A stretch of 64,000 nt of DNA from a bacterium (GTDB lineage Bacteria; Armatimonadota; Zipacnadia; Zipacnadales; UBA11051), in assembly GCA_021372615.1 (NCBI GenBank), contig JAJFUB010000125.1:1-64000 (forward strand), in the 5' to 3' direction. Shown one piece after another: positions 8,115 to 16,683 of the stretch (its first letter is position 1; the number at the start of each line of letters is the position of its first letter). Position numbers and translations under genes: made by a program. Below the pieces are notes generated by a model. It searched no databases. It saw nothing but the letters and a program-made list of their open reading frames with translations, and was not told the origin of the DNA.

Positions 8115-10145
8115 CTACGGCTCGATCTCCACTGCCGCCATGCTGAACGGCGGCAGCGTTACCTGCAGCCCCTCAGCCGTCTTGAGGACCTCCAGCGGCG
8201 TGATCTTCACCGTGTTGGGGTCCTTGAGGTTGTTGGCCTCCAGGGAGGGGGCGGTGAGGATCCAGGCCCCCGCGCGCGTGGGGACACGCGCGCCCACGCG
8301 GCCGGCGGCGCCCACGCGGATCGTCGCCGGCACTGCCTGCTCCGGGTTCTTGTTCACGATCATCAGCGTGACCGTCCCGTCAGCCCGCTTGGCTGCGTTC
8401 ACGCCCAGGTCCGGCACCGCGCCGGCGTTCTTGGGGATGAACTTCTGCACGCTCACGAGCTTGAACCAGGCCTGGCCGCTGATGTTGCCCCCGCCGCCCA
8501 GCCGCCGCGCGATGATCTCGATCGCCGTCGTCTCCGGCAGCGTCGTGTACTCCACCTCCACCTGCGTCCAGTCGCTGGTGCCGGTCACGCTGCCGCCGAG
8601 GCTGCAGGACTTCGTCTCCGTCCAGCCGCGCGCATCGCCGACCTGGAAGCCCACGCCCCGCGTGTTGTCTATGCCGTCGGTCCTGACGAGGCCCGTGACG
8701 CGGTAGCCCGTGTCCGGGTCGGCCGGGACGTTGAGCTTCGGCGCATAGTAGTTCGGGTCATTGCCGCTGAAGGTCGCGTGCACGACCTGCCCCTCGAAGG
8801 TCTGCGTGATGCCCGCTTCCGGCCCGCGCTCTTCCCAGGTGTAGTCCTTGGGCAGCAGGTTCTCCTCGAAGAGCTTGAACTCGGTGGGCTTGCCCTTGCG
8901 GGCGGGCAGCGGCCCGCCCATGAAGTCCCAGTTGCCGCACTGCACCTGCACCCCGATCAGCGTGTCGCCGAAGCGCTCGTGGTACATCTGGTAGGGGAAG
9001 AAGTTCGCCTGCTTCACCGGCGTCTCGCCCTTGTGGACATAGCCCTTCACCATGCCCCAGTACTCATTGGCGAACTGCCAGAAGTTGCCCATCAGAATGC
9101 GGTTCTGCGGGCGCATCATCACCCGCAGGTGCTCGGCATTGCGCAGCGCGTTGCCGAAGGCCTGCCGATACGGCACCGGCTTCTCCTGCACGAACCAGCC
9201 GTTGTACTCGGTGATGGCCAGTTGCATGTTGGTGCGCCCGCACACTTCCTTGATTTGCGCGTGGAGCCTGTCGTAGACGTCCTGGATGTGCGCATCGGCC
9301 GCCAGGCACGCCAGCATGTACTTGTGGCCCTTCTCCTCGTCGGTGTCGCCGCTGAAGCCGGGCGTGTAGGTATGGTCGATGGCGTAGTCCATCTGCTTGC
9401 CGCAGCCGACGAGCACCGCCTTGTTCCAGTCCCACAGGCCATACTGCAGCAGCCCCGCCAGCCGGATCTTGGAGTCCACGGCCTTCATGGCTTTCTGGTA
9501 GGCCAGGTACTGCTTCGCATAGTCCTCAGGGGTGATCTTGCGCGGGTTGGGGTTGTCGGCGGTCTTGTGCTCGCCGTGGTAGTCTTCGTTGCCGTACTCG
9601 AAGTACACGACCCCATAGGGCTGCGGGTGGCCGTCGGCAGCCCTCACGGCGGCCCAGTCCTTCCCGCCATTGGGGTTCTTGCCGACGGGGCTGTTGAGGT
9701 ACTCCACGATGTCCGCCGCATCGTTCTGATCGCCCCAGTACACCGCCAGCGTGATGAGCGGGATGGAGCCGGAGGCCTCGCAGAAGGTCATGAACTCCGG
9801 CAGGCCCCAGAGCATGTCAGGCCGCTCAGACAGCGGCCCCACGGTCTTCTTCCAGTTGTAGTTGTGGGCGATACAGCCACCGGGCCAGCGCTGGATGGTG
9901 ATGCCCGCTTCCCTGGAGAGCGCGACATACTCAGGCACCGGCGCCCGCTTGTCCGGGTCCCACAGGCCGGAGCCATGCTTGGCATACTCCGGCCGCCCCG
10001 GGTAGGCGAGCTGGTTGTTGCCGAGGATGAGGGGGTTGACCTTGCCGACGATCTGGGCAGGATTGACAGTGATAACCGCCTCATGCCCGGCCGCGAACGA
10101 GACGCCACACAGCAAACACCCCAGCCAGTATTTCGGGGACACCAT
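8115..10145 (-). CDS. GH51-like alpha-L-arabinofuranosidase, exported
   Basis: The 676-residue product has a signal-like N-terminus (about residues 1-20) and a clan GH-A barrel like GH51 arabinofuranosidases: QRWPGGCIAHNYNW near 84-97, acid/base Glu in EYGNEDYHG near 186, and nucleophile Glu in LAITEYNGW near 308. About 405-560 is an inserted carbohydrate-binding beta-sandwich, and a C-terminal strand domain ends the protein. These enzymes release arabinose from plant polysaccharides. The ATG at 10145 lies inside a transposase-type repeat, so the first residues (MVSPKYW) are repeat-derived. AGGAGG about 10 bases upstream supports this start. A second repeat (8271-8300) is embedded near residue 620. 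The glycosidase class is confident, the exact substrate less so. Confidence 0.82.
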   Translation of the reverse strand: MVSPKYWLGCLLCGVSFAAGHEAVITVNPAQIVGKVNPLILGNNQLAYPGRPEYAKHGSGLWDPDKRAPVPEYVALSREAGITIQRWPGGCIAHNYNWKKTVGPLSERPDMLWGLPEFMTFCEASGSIPLITLAVYWGDQNDAADIVEYLNSPVGKNPNGGKDWAAVRAADGHPQPYGVVYFEYGNEDYHGEHKTADNPNPRKITPEDYAKQYLAYQKAMKAVDSKIRLAGLLQYGLWDWNKAVLVGCGKQMDYAIDHTYTPGFSGDTDEEKGHKYMLACLAADAHIQDVYDRLHAQIKEVCGRTNMQLAITEYNGWFVQEKPVPYRQAFGNALRNAEHLRVMMRPQNRILMGNFWQFANEYWGMVKGYVHKGETPVKQANFFPYQMYHERFGDTLIGVQVQCGNWDFMGGPLPARKGKPTEFKLFEENLLPKDYTWEERGPEAGITQTFEGQVVHATFSGNDPNYYAPKLNVPADPDTGYRVTGLVRTDGIDNTRGVGFQVGDARGWTETKSCSLGGSVTGTSDWTQVEVEYTTLPETTAIEIIARRLGGGGNISGQAWFKLVSVQKFIPKNAGAVPDLGVNAAKRADGTVTLMIVNKNPEQAVPATIRVGAAGRVGARVPTRAGAWILTAPSLEANNLKDPNTVKITPLEVLKTAEGLQVTLPPFSMAAVEIEP
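8271..8300. repeat. Palindromic repeat embedded in the GH51-like gene
   Basis: GCGCGCGTG-GGGA-CACGCGCGC followed by CCACGCG matches, apart from one loop base, the hairpin in the 48-base tandem repeats at 24939-25034. It is read in frame and encodes the peptide around GARVPTRAGAW. Confidence 0.75.
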
Positions 10146-10187
10146 ACTAAATACCCCTCCTACCTATTATGGGGACACCATACTTAA
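10129..10187. repeat. Left end repeats of the RAYT element (two copies)
   Basis: Two direct copies of a GGGGACACCATACT-type motif lie at 10129-10148 and 10165-10187. They are inverted relative to the two copies at 10900-10946. The inner copy lies one base from the transposase stop codon; the outer copy supplies the start codon of the neighbouring GH51-like gene. Confidence 0.85.
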
Positions 10188-10188
10188 C

Positions 10189-10857
10189 TCAGCCCGCAGC
10201 TCGCCGCGGCTTTGGGCCCCGCCGCTGCGGTCGCAGCACCCGCTCCGTTTGCCGCTCCAGGTCCGCCACAAAGGCGTCGGAGCCCAGCGGCCGCCCCGTA
10301 CGCTCGTGCTTGCGGAACGCCTCCCATTGCTCCGTCGGGAACGGTTGCGTCAGGTAGTCGTGCCAGTTCCGCCGCAGCGCCAGCAGCGGCTCGGTCTGTA
10401 CCAGCTCGTCATCCCGCCCGGCCACGTGCGCTGCCGCGCTGCTCCACGGGTAGTCCTCCGCCGTGGCCGTCAACCCCGCGCGCACCGGGTTCAGTTCGAT
10501 GTAGCGCGCCGCGGCGAGCAGGTGACCGTCGTCCATCGGGTACGAGGCGAACCGGCCCTGCCACAGGTGCCCGCGCCAGCCCTCGCGCGCGTTGACGTGA
10601 CAGGTGTAGCGCCGGTGGGCCTCGCCGATGGCCCGACGCAGGCCGTCCCCGCCGGCCGGCACGGCGATCAGGTGCACATGGTTGGGCATCAGGCAGTAGG
10701 CCCAGATCTGCACCTGTCTCTCGGCGCACCACTGCGCCATGAGTTCGCGGTAGAGGGCGTAGTCCGTCTCGGTGAAGAACGTCTGCTGGCGGCGGTTGCC
10801 GCGTTGGGTGACATGGTGGGGGATGCCGGGCACGATGACACGCGCGAGGCGGGGCAT
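10189..10857 (-). CDS. REP-associated tyrosine transposase (RAYT, Y1/IS200-like)
   Basis: The 222-residue protein starts at ATG 10857 (MPRLARVIVPG), the standard family start, rather than an in-frame codon 36 bases upstream. It has the Y1 transposase features: PHHVTQRGNRRQ near the N-terminus, the metal-binding HUH motif in MPNHVHLI (about residues 75-82), the catalytic Tyr in AHRRYTCHVN (about 105), and the typical GHLWQGRF and ARYIELNPVRAG blocks. These single-strand transposases act at palindromic REP sequences. Paired inverted repeats sit tightly on both sides, so the unit appears complete and possibly still mobile. Confidence 0.93.
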   Translation of the reverse strand: MPRLARVIVPGIPHHVTQRGNRRQQTFFTETDYALYRELMAQWCAERQVQIWAYCLMPNHVHLIAVPAGGDGLRRAIGEAHRRYTCHVNAREGWRGHLWQGRFASYPMDDGHLLAAARYIELNPVRAGLTATAEDYPWSSAAAHVAGRDDELVQTEPLLALRRNWHDYLTQPFPTEQWEAFRKHERTGRPLGSDAFVADLERQTERVLRPQRRGPKPRRAAG

Positions 10858-10899
10858 GGGCTGAGGATACGCCAGGCGTGGGAAAGGGGTCAAGCGGAA

Positions 10900-10946
10900 T
10901 TAAGTATGGTGTCCCCAAAATAGGGAAGTATGGTGTCCCCAAAATA
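10900..10946. repeat. Right end repeats of the RAYT element (two copies)
   Basis: Two direct copies of the AAGTATGGTGTCCCCAAAAT motif lie at 10900-10922 and 10926-10946. The first is the inverted counterpart of the copy at 10165-10187 with a single mismatch over 23 bases. Together they close a roughly 0.8-kb transposable unit. Confidence 0.85.
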
Positions 10947-11034
10947 GGGGAGGTGTGGTGCGATGGTGCAGCGAAGCGTGCGGGCCACGGCGCAGTCCCG
11001 GGGCGTCGGAGTACTCCCAGGAGGTTACGTTCAG

Positions 11035-11784
11035 ATGGCGACGGCTCGATGGCTGCTCATTCCGGCTGTGCTCGCGGCTGTGTGCGGGCTCTGTCTGTGC
11101 GGCTGTGGCGACGACGACAGCGAGGGCGGGGACGAGGGCGTGGCACTGGGCGACAACCATGTCTATGCGGCGGGCGATAGCTGGGGCTACCGCCTGACCG
11201 GCACGTACACACCGTCGGGCGGGGCGGCCATCGCCTTCGGCCCGGCGGCAGCCACCCTGACCTATGACGCCACCGTCGTGGCGCTCGGGCTGGCAGCGGT
11301 GGACACGCAGTTTATCAAGCTTCAGGCAGACTTCGCGGTCGGCACGCACCATGACGAGCAGTTCCGGCATGCCTTCGCGATCACCCAGGACCGCAGCGGC
11401 GTCATTCAACTGGTGGGTCTCACCCCGCACCTGACGACCGCCTCCGACATGGAAGCGCTCTCGACCCCAATCGCCGGCCTGGACTTCGCCGGCTTCCCCA
11501 CCACCAGTTGGACCGGCAGCGGCACGCTGCCCACGTACGGCGACTTCTCGGTGGACAGCGACTTCGAGGCTGCCGAGACCGTCAGCACCCCGCTGGGCAA
11601 GTTCCAGACCAACCGGGTGAAGGGCACCTACACCCTCGACGACTTCCCCGTCACGCTCACTACGTGGCTGAACCCGCAGGTGGGCATGTTCGTGCAGATG
11701 CGCGAGCAGTGGGAGGAGGCCGACGGCAGCACCATGGATCTGCTGTACCAGTTGACCTCCACGACTGTCGGCTACGAGCCCTGA
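11035..11784 (+). CDS. Lipoprotein of unknown function
   Basis: The 249-residue product starts at ATG 11035, with AGGAGG 10 bases upstream; the frame is open further upstream without a usable ribosome site. A hydrophobic signal ends in a lipobox-like LCGC (Cys about residue 24) followed by an acidic DDDSEGGDEG stretch, so it is probably lipidated and surface or periplasm anchored. The rest is a beta-rich domain with no recognised motif. It faces away from the RAYT element and is followed by a hairpin, suggesting a single-gene transcript. Confidence 0.7.
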   Translation: MATARWLLIPAVLAAVCGLCLCGCGDDDSEGGDEGVALGDNHVYAAGDSWGYRLTGTYTPSGGAAIAFGPAAATLTYDATVVALGLAAVDTQFIKLQADFAVGTHHDEQFRHAFAITQDRSGVIQLVGLTPHLTTASDMEALSTPIAGLDFAGFPTTSWTGSGTLPTYGDFSVDSDFEAAETVSTPLGKFQTNRVKGTYTLDDFPVTLTTWLNPQVGMFVQMREQWEEADGSTMDLLYQLTSTTVGYEP

Positions 11785-11825
11785 GCGCGCCCGCCGGACG
11801 CGCTAACCCGATCTGCATGCACCTG

Positions 11826-11861
11826 CCGGAGACGGCCCTGTTGCTTCCGGGTTGTCTCCGG
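11826..11861 (+). terminator. Possible terminator hairpin after the lipoprotein gene
   Basis: CCGGAGAC (11826-11833) and GTCTCCGG (11854-11861) can pair across a 20-base loop, followed by TGTGTTT. The stem is perfect but the loop is long and the T-run weak. Confidence 0.35.
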
Positions 11862-11879
11862 TGTGTTTGAGGCACAACC

Positions 11880-12800
11880 ATGGATGACCTGGCCGCCCCC
11901 CCCCGCCCGCTGCGAGTTAGCCTGCTGTGGCCTGGTCTGTTGCTCCTGACCGACGGGTTGCTCCGTCTGCCGGGGCTCAGGGCCACGTGGGGGCATCTGA
12001 CGCGCCCCCTGCCGCCGGGTGCGCCGTCCCTGGCCCTGTCGGCCCTGCACGGGCCGGTCGTCGCCCTCCTGACGCTGCTCGCGGCGGCGCTGGTGCTGAG
12101 TCGCCGTCCCGCCTGCGTGCGGCCGGCGCGGGTGTTGCTGATCGCGGCTCTGGGTGCCGGCCTACTGGCCCTCGCGGCGGTGCTCGGCCGGCTGCTGTCG
12201 CTGGACACACACGCGCTGAACGCCCCCGCGCGACAGGCCTCCCTGTCGCTCTCCCTGGCCGGCGCCCTGCCCGGCCTGCTGCTCGGGGTGTCTGTGCTGT
12301 GGCTGCTGTATCATCCCCTGACAACCGCGCCGGGAGCCGTCCGGCCGCGCGGCGCCCTGGAGGTCAGCCCCCCGGCCCTCGGCTTGGTCACGCTGCTGTT
12401 GCTTCTGGCCCGCCACGGCCTGCAGATGGGTCTGCGCCTGTCGCAGCTGCCGCGCCTGCTGAGCCTGCCGGAGGGCCTGCCCCCGGCCCTGACGGTCACC
12501 ATGCAGGCGGGCATTCTGCTCAGCCTGCTGCTGGCACTCCTCCTGCTCGGCGGCTTCGCCCTCATCGCGGCGCGCCTTACGCCCGTCCGGCCGGTGGTCC
12601 TGGCGTCTCTGCTCGTGGCGGCCCTGCACAGCGTGGTGGCCGGCGCCCTGACCTGGGGGAGTGTGTGGCAGGGCCTGGCCGTGGTGCCCTTCGCTGCGCT
12701 GGTCGTGGCCCTCGGCGGCCTCATCGAGGCTCTGCTGCTGGCCGCGATGTGGCACAGCGCGCGCCCCACCGTCGGCCCTCCCAGAGGTGACGGCTTGTGA
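11880..12800 (+). CDS. Polytopic membrane protein of unknown function
   Basis: The 306-residue product is strongly hydrophobic, with about seven or eight membrane segments rich in Leu and Ala and short Arg-rich loops. No family motif is recognised. Its stop overlaps the GTG of the next gene by 4 bases (GTGA, 12797-12800), so the two are translationally coupled. That suggests a membrane partner for the glycosidase, for example in transport, but nothing in the protein shows a transporter signature. No clear Shine-Dalgarno precedes the ATG. Confidence 0.65.
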   Translation: MDDLAAPPRPLRVSLLWPGLLLLTDGLLRLPGLRATWGHLTRPLPPGAPSLALSALHGPVVALLTLLAAALVLSRRPACVRPARVLLIAALGAGLLALAAVLGRLLSLDTHALNAPARQASLSLSLAGALPGLLLGVSVLWLLYHPLTTAPGAVRPRGALEVSPPALGLVTLLLLLARHGLQMGLRLSQLPRLLSLPEGLPPALTVTMQAGILLSLLLALLLLGGFALIAARLTPVRPVVLASLLVAALHSVVAGALTWGSVWQGLAVVPFAALVVALGGLIEALLLAAMWHSARPTVGPPRGDGL

Positions 12801-13666
12801 TACGCTTGCAGGACCTGCCCAACCCCGTCTTCGGTCTCCCCGGAGTCAGCGTGCGCGACCCCGCGGCCCTCTGGCACGAGGGCCTCTGCTATCTCGTCTA
12901 CACCCACCAGGCCGGCGGCTGGGGCGGGCCGATGTGCTGGCATGTCGGCCTGGTGACGACCCGCGACTTCCGCACCTTCTCCCCCGAGACGACCATCTCT
13001 CCGCCGGGCTATGCCTCGCCCGGCAACATCGTCCGCTGGCAGGACCGCTGGGTGCTCGTGGTGCAGTCGTACCCCTGGCCCAGCGAGATCGCCCTCCTGT
13101 TCTCGGACGATCTGGTCCACTGGTCGGCCCCCCGGCACATCATCCCCGCGGACACCGGGCCGGGCTGGGGCGCGGAGCATGGCCCCATTGACGGCTGGCT
13201 GTACCAGTATGAGGGACAGTGGCTGTGCGCGTGGGTGAACTTCCTGAAGGGGACCGACCACCGCGCCTTCGGCTGCCACGCCTCGGCGGACATGACGACC
13301 TGGGAGAACCTCAGCCCGGAGGCGCCGTTCATTGACGGCTCGGCGTACAACCACAACGGCGGGGTCGAGAACTGCGCCATCGTGCGCGAGGGCGAGGTCT
13401 GGCACTTCTTCGCCAGCGTGGGCATGAACCCCCAGCACCTGGCACACACGTCGGGGCCCTCGCCGTGGGACTGGCCGCCCCTGACCCCGGCGCAGGAGAT
13501 CACGCTGCCGCTCGCGCCCTGGTGCGTCCACAGCCAGTCCGCACTCTTTGTGGACGACTGGCGCGACATCTGCGGGCAGTGGGCCATGATCTACCACGGT
13601 CTGGAGCGCCCGGACGGGGACGCCACCTTCGGGCTGGCCTTCGCGGACAACCTGTCGGACTGGTAG
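12797..13666 (+). CDS. GH43/GH130-like five-bladed beta-propeller glycosidase homologue
   Basis: The 289-residue protein has the repeating blade pattern of GH43/GH32/GH130-type propellers: VRDPAALW near residues 17-24 (the conserved Asp after the first strand), DLVHWS near 104-109, ASADMTTWENLSPEAPF near 160-175, then GGVENCAIV and YHGLERPDGDATFGLAFADNLSDW at the end. Such enzymes cut or phosphorolyse arabinan, xylan or mannan-type linkages. There is no signal peptide, so it acts in the cytoplasm unless exported otherwise. It starts at GTG overlapping the membrane protein gene. The stop follows DW, where relatives often continue a few residues. The fold is confident, the substrate not. Confidence 0.75.
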   Translation: MIRLQDLPNPVFGLPGVSVRDPAALWHEGLCYLVYTHQAGGWGGPMCWHVGLVTTRDFRTFSPETTISPPGYASPGNIVRWQDRWVLVVQSYPWPSEIALLFSDDLVHWSAPRHIIPADTGPGWGAEHGPIDGWLYQYEGQWLCAWVNFLKGTDHRAFGCHASADMTTWENLSPEAPFIDGSAYNHNGGVENCAIVREGEVWHFFASVGMNPQHLAHTSGPSPWDWPPLTPAQEITLPLAPWCVHSQSALFVDDWRDICGQWAMIYHGLERPDGDATFGLAFADNLSDW

Positions 13667-13936
13667 GGCTGGGAGACCGCGCACGACCCCGTGACAACAG
13701 GAGGAGTAGCCACCTCGCGCCCCCATCGGGAGATGGGCGGTGGGAATGTCCAGAGGGCAGCCAACGTCAGTCTGACCACAATCGCAGACCTGACGGAGGG
13801 TAGTCCGACAGTGAACACGTTGCAGTCGCCCGGCCTGGCCCGCACCGCGCGGGCCATTCGCGTCTCCAGGGACGCCGGCACGGATCGCGGCGAACGTGAG
13901 CCGGACACCCTCACCGCTCCCCGAGGAGGCACTCAG

Positions 13937-15238
13937 ATGACAGACCCGCATGCCCGCCGCATGCCCGCCGTCCCGTATCTCACCGGCGTCCTCGCCATGG
14001 CGCTCTCTCTGGTGGCGAACGGCTGCCTCGCCGCTCCGGGCCAGGGCCGGGGTGGCCCTCGCGATGGCGGCAACCAGCCCCCACCCAACCGGACCTACGG
14101 CCTGGCCCAGACGCTGTCCGAACAGGGCCAACTGCACACCGTCGCCTTCAGCGGCTTCGCCTTTCTGACCGGCAACCTCGGTGCCGACTCCTTCTTCCCG
14201 CCCGGCAAGGTCGCCGACTGGTGGGGCTTCCAGTACCTGCGGGACAACGACCCCAGCCACCTGGGGCACAACACGGACTTCCTCACCAAAGCCGCCTACA
14301 ACATGCTATATGTGCTGACGAGCGAGCAACGGGCGCAGCTCGTGGCCCTGGCGCAGCAGCAGGTCAGACCGATCAACGACTACGCCCTCGCCCGCTTCCC
14401 GCTCATGCAGGCCTTCCGGCGCCAGCTCACCCGGGACCTCCCACAGGGCTCGGCAGGCCTGAACAAGCCAGCCGTGCTCGCCTACTCCGCCGACCTGTAC
14501 CGCCGCGACGGCGAGATGAGCCTGCAGCGGGCAGAAGTCATGGGCGGCATTCTCCACGGTTTGACCGCTCAGCAGCGCGCTTACCTCGACAAGCTCAAGG
14601 GCACGGGCATGGCGACCTGGCCCAGCATTCCCGAGCCGATGGACCGCCGCACCATGCCCCATGACGTGCATGTCGCCGTCATGACCTATGCCGGCGACAT
14701 GTTCAGTTGGTACATGGGCAGCCTCGAGGCGGACGTGTACTTCTGCCCCGAGCGTCAGGGGACGTACTTCGGCGGGTTCTACCTCAAGGACGCGCCGGCG
14801 ATGGGCAACCCCAACTACACCATCAGCGACCACCTCACCGGTGATGTCGGGGCGGTCATGCTGTCCAAACTCAGCCCCGAGCAGGCCCAGGCCATCACCG
14901 GCCTCGTGCCGGCGCAGGCGCCGCTGCTACAGGAGATCGTGAACACCCGCCGCGCCATCGCCACGCAACTGCGCCGCACCATCGCGGGCGACGCTGCCGA
15001 CCAGGCTGAGGTGCTGGCCCTGTCGGAAAAGTATGGCCGGCTGGACGGTGAGATCATCTACGGTGATGCCATGGCCTTCGCTCAGGTCGGCCAGAGCCTC
15101 AGCGCCCAGCAGCAGGCCGACCTGGCTGCGCTGCGGCGGCAGATCGGGGTGGGCGTGCCGCAGGGCGCCTTCATCTACTCCACGCCTGTGCAGATGCCCG
15201 ACATCGCGAACACCGACTTCCTGTTCGGAGTGAAGTGA
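13937..15238 (+). CDS. LTxxQ-motif (Spy/CpxP-like) exported lipoprotein
   Basis: The 433-residue product starts at ATG 13937 with GAGGAGG 7 bases upstream; the longer open frame reaching back to 13691 lacks a ribosome site. A signal peptide ends in VANGC (Cys about residue 31), a plausible lipobox. The mature protein is helical and repeats the periplasmic LTxxQ-type signature at least four times: LTSEQRAQL, LTAQQRAYL, LSPEQAQAI and LSAQQQADL. Spy and CpxP use such motifs in periplasmic chaperone or stress sensing, but this protein is more than twice their length. Its stop shares one base with the ATG of the first phosphatase gene, so the three following genes form one unit. Confidence 0.7.
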   Translation: MTDPHARRMPAVPYLTGVLAMALSLVANGCLAAPGQGRGGPRDGGNQPPPNRTYGLAQTLSEQGQLHTVAFSGFAFLTGNLGADSFFPPGKVADWWGFQYLRDNDPSHLGHNTDFLTKAAYNMLYVLTSEQRAQLVALAQQQVRPINDYALARFPLMQAFRRQLTRDLPQGSAGLNKPAVLAYSADLYRRDGEMSLQRAEVMGGILHGLTAQQRAYLDKLKGTGMATWPSIPEPMDRRTMPHDVHVAVMTYAGDMFSWYMGSLEADVYFCPERQGTYFGGFYLKDAPAMGNPNYTISDHLTGDVGAVMLSKLSPEQAQAITGLVPAQAPLLQEIVNTRRAIATQLRRTIAGDAADQAEVLALSEKYGRLDGEIIYGDAMAFAQVGQSLSAQQQADLAALRRQIGVGVPQGAFIYSTPVQMPDIANTDFLFGVK

Positions 15239-16683
15239 TGGTACACCGCCCGCCCTTCCGCCGGTGTCTGCTGATCGCGGCCGCTCTGCTGCTGGCCTAT
15301 CCGGGCTGGCCGCAGGGCGGCGGCCGGGGTGGCGGCCGCCCTCGTGAGGTGGCGCTGCCCGCTGACATGCAGCCCCTCCTGGCGCTCTCGGCCGTCGCCG
15401 GCCGGCCTACCGACCGCGCTGTAGCCATCAATGTCCTGTCCGCCACGGCCGGCTCGGCCCGGGTGGACTACAGTACCGCGACAGGGCAAACCGGTCAGCA
15501 CTCCGCACCCGTAGTGTGCTCGGCCAACGTGCCCGTGGAGATCGCCCTCACCGGCCTGCAGCCCGACACTGCTTACTCGTATCGCGTCCGCGTCGGCGAA
15601 CAGCAGACGCCCGAGCAGGGCTTCCACACCGCCCGCGCCCCCGGCAGCGCCTTCACCTTTGAGGTCCAGGGCGATTCGCACCCCGAACGCCCACAGATGT
15701 TTGACGCCGGACTCTATGCGCAGACCCTCCGTGCCGCTGCGGCCGACCGCCCGGACTTCTACCTGACCCTCGGCGATGACTTCAGCGTGGACACGCTCCA
15801 GACCCCCACGGCGGAGGCAGTGGACCAGATCTACCGCACCCAGCGTCTGTTCCTCAGTCTCGTCGGCGCCCCGCTGTTCCTCGTCAACGGCAACCACGAG
15901 CAGGCCGCCCTGTGCAACCTCGACGGCACGCCCGACAACGTCGCGGTCTGGGCCGGCAACGCCCGCAACCGCTACTTCCCCCTACCAGCGCCGGACGGTT
16001 TCTACACCGCCGACGCCCGACCCGTCGAGCACATCGGGTTGCTGCGCGACTACTACGCCTGGACGTGGGGTGACGCGCTCTTTGCCGTCATAGACCCGTA
16101 CTGGCATTCGCCGCAGCCGGTGGACAACGTCCGGGGCGGCCGCGACAAGGGGACACGGGACCTGTGGGAGGTAACGCTAGGCGACGAGCAGTACCGGTGG
16201 CTCCAGCAGACGCTGGAGGCGAGCAGCGCGAAGTACAAGTTCGTCTTTGCCCACCACGTGCTGGGCACGGGGCGCGGCGGCATCGAGGAGGCCGGCTGGT
16301 ACGAGTGGGGCGGCCAGGACCGACGGGGGGTGTCTGAGTTCGCCCAGAGGCGGCCGGGCTGGGAGCTACCCATCCACCAACTCATGGCTCGCAACGGGGT
16401 CACGGTGTTCTTCCAGGGCCACGACCACATCTTCGCCAGGCAGCAACTCGACGGTGTCATCTACCAGTCGCTGCCACTGCCGGCAGACCCGTACTATGCG
16501 CTCTACAACCGCGATGCCTACCGCACGGGCGACGCCTTGCCGGGGTCAGGACGGGTGCGGGTGACGGTGGCGCCCGACAAGCTGACAGTTGACTACATCC
16601 GCTCGTTCCTGCCCAAGGACGGGAGTGCCGACCACCAGGACGGCGAGATTGGATATAGCTATGCAGTTGCCGCCCGTCAGTAG
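15238..16683 (+). CDS. Purple acid phosphatase-like exported metallophosphoesterase (copy 1)
   Basis: The 481-residue product has an N-terminal signal segment, an Fn3-like PAP N-domain (about residues 45-135), then a calcineurin-type core with all five metal/active-site blocks: GDSH near 144, LGDD near 178, GNHE near 217, HH near 339 and GHDH near 394. Such enzymes are binuclear phosphomonoesterases or phosphodiesterases outside the cytoplasm. ATG at 15238 overlaps the preceding stop by one base and has GGAG 7 bases upstream; a GTG codon directly before it is less well placed. It is a tandem paralogue of the next gene, sharing FYT..YYAWTWGDALF, ARQQL/ARQEL and C-terminal VDYIRSFLP-type blocks. 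Confidence 0.88.
   Translation: MVHRPPFRRCLLIAAALLLAYPGWPQGGGRGGGRPREVALPADMQPLLALSAVAGRPTDRAVAINVLSATAGSARVDYSTATGQTGQHSAPVVCSANVPVEIALTGLQPDTAYSYRVRVGEQQTPEQGFHTARAPGSAFTFEVQGDSHPERPQMFDAGLYAQTLRAAAADRPDFYLTLGDDFSVDTLQTPTAEAVDQIYRTQRLFLSLVGAPLFLVNGNHEQAALCNLDGTPDNVAVWAGNARNRYFPLPAPDGFYTADARPVEHIGLLRDYYAWTWGDALFAVIDPYWHSPQPVDNVRGGRDKGTRDLWEVTLGDEQYRWLQQTLEASSAKYKFVFAHHVLGTGRGGIEEAGWYEWGGQDRRGVSEFAQRRPGWELPIHQLMARNGVTVFFQGHDHIFARQQLDGVIYQSLPLPADPYYALYNRDAYRTGDALPGSGRVRVTVAPDKLTVDYIRSFLPKDGSADHQDGEIGYSYAVAARQ

Noticed and set aside
7953-10187. Very long plus-strand open frame (744 codons) across the GH51-like gene
   Set aside because: It is antisense to a gene with a ribosome site, catalytic motifs and family length. 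Its product is His/Leu/Val/Arg-rich low complexity with no recognisable domain, a usual shadow in GC-rich DNA.
13664-13690. Read-through of the GH43-like TAG stop into the following open frame
   Set aside because: The downstream frame stays open but has no family sequence beyond a possible few residues, and nothing shows amber suppression; the MttB gene likewise has no in-frame TAG.
12311-14269. Minus-strand open frame of 652 codons across the membrane protein, GH43-like and LTxxQ genes
   Set aside because: It crosses three plus-strand genes with their own starts, couplings and signatures, and has no domain of its own.
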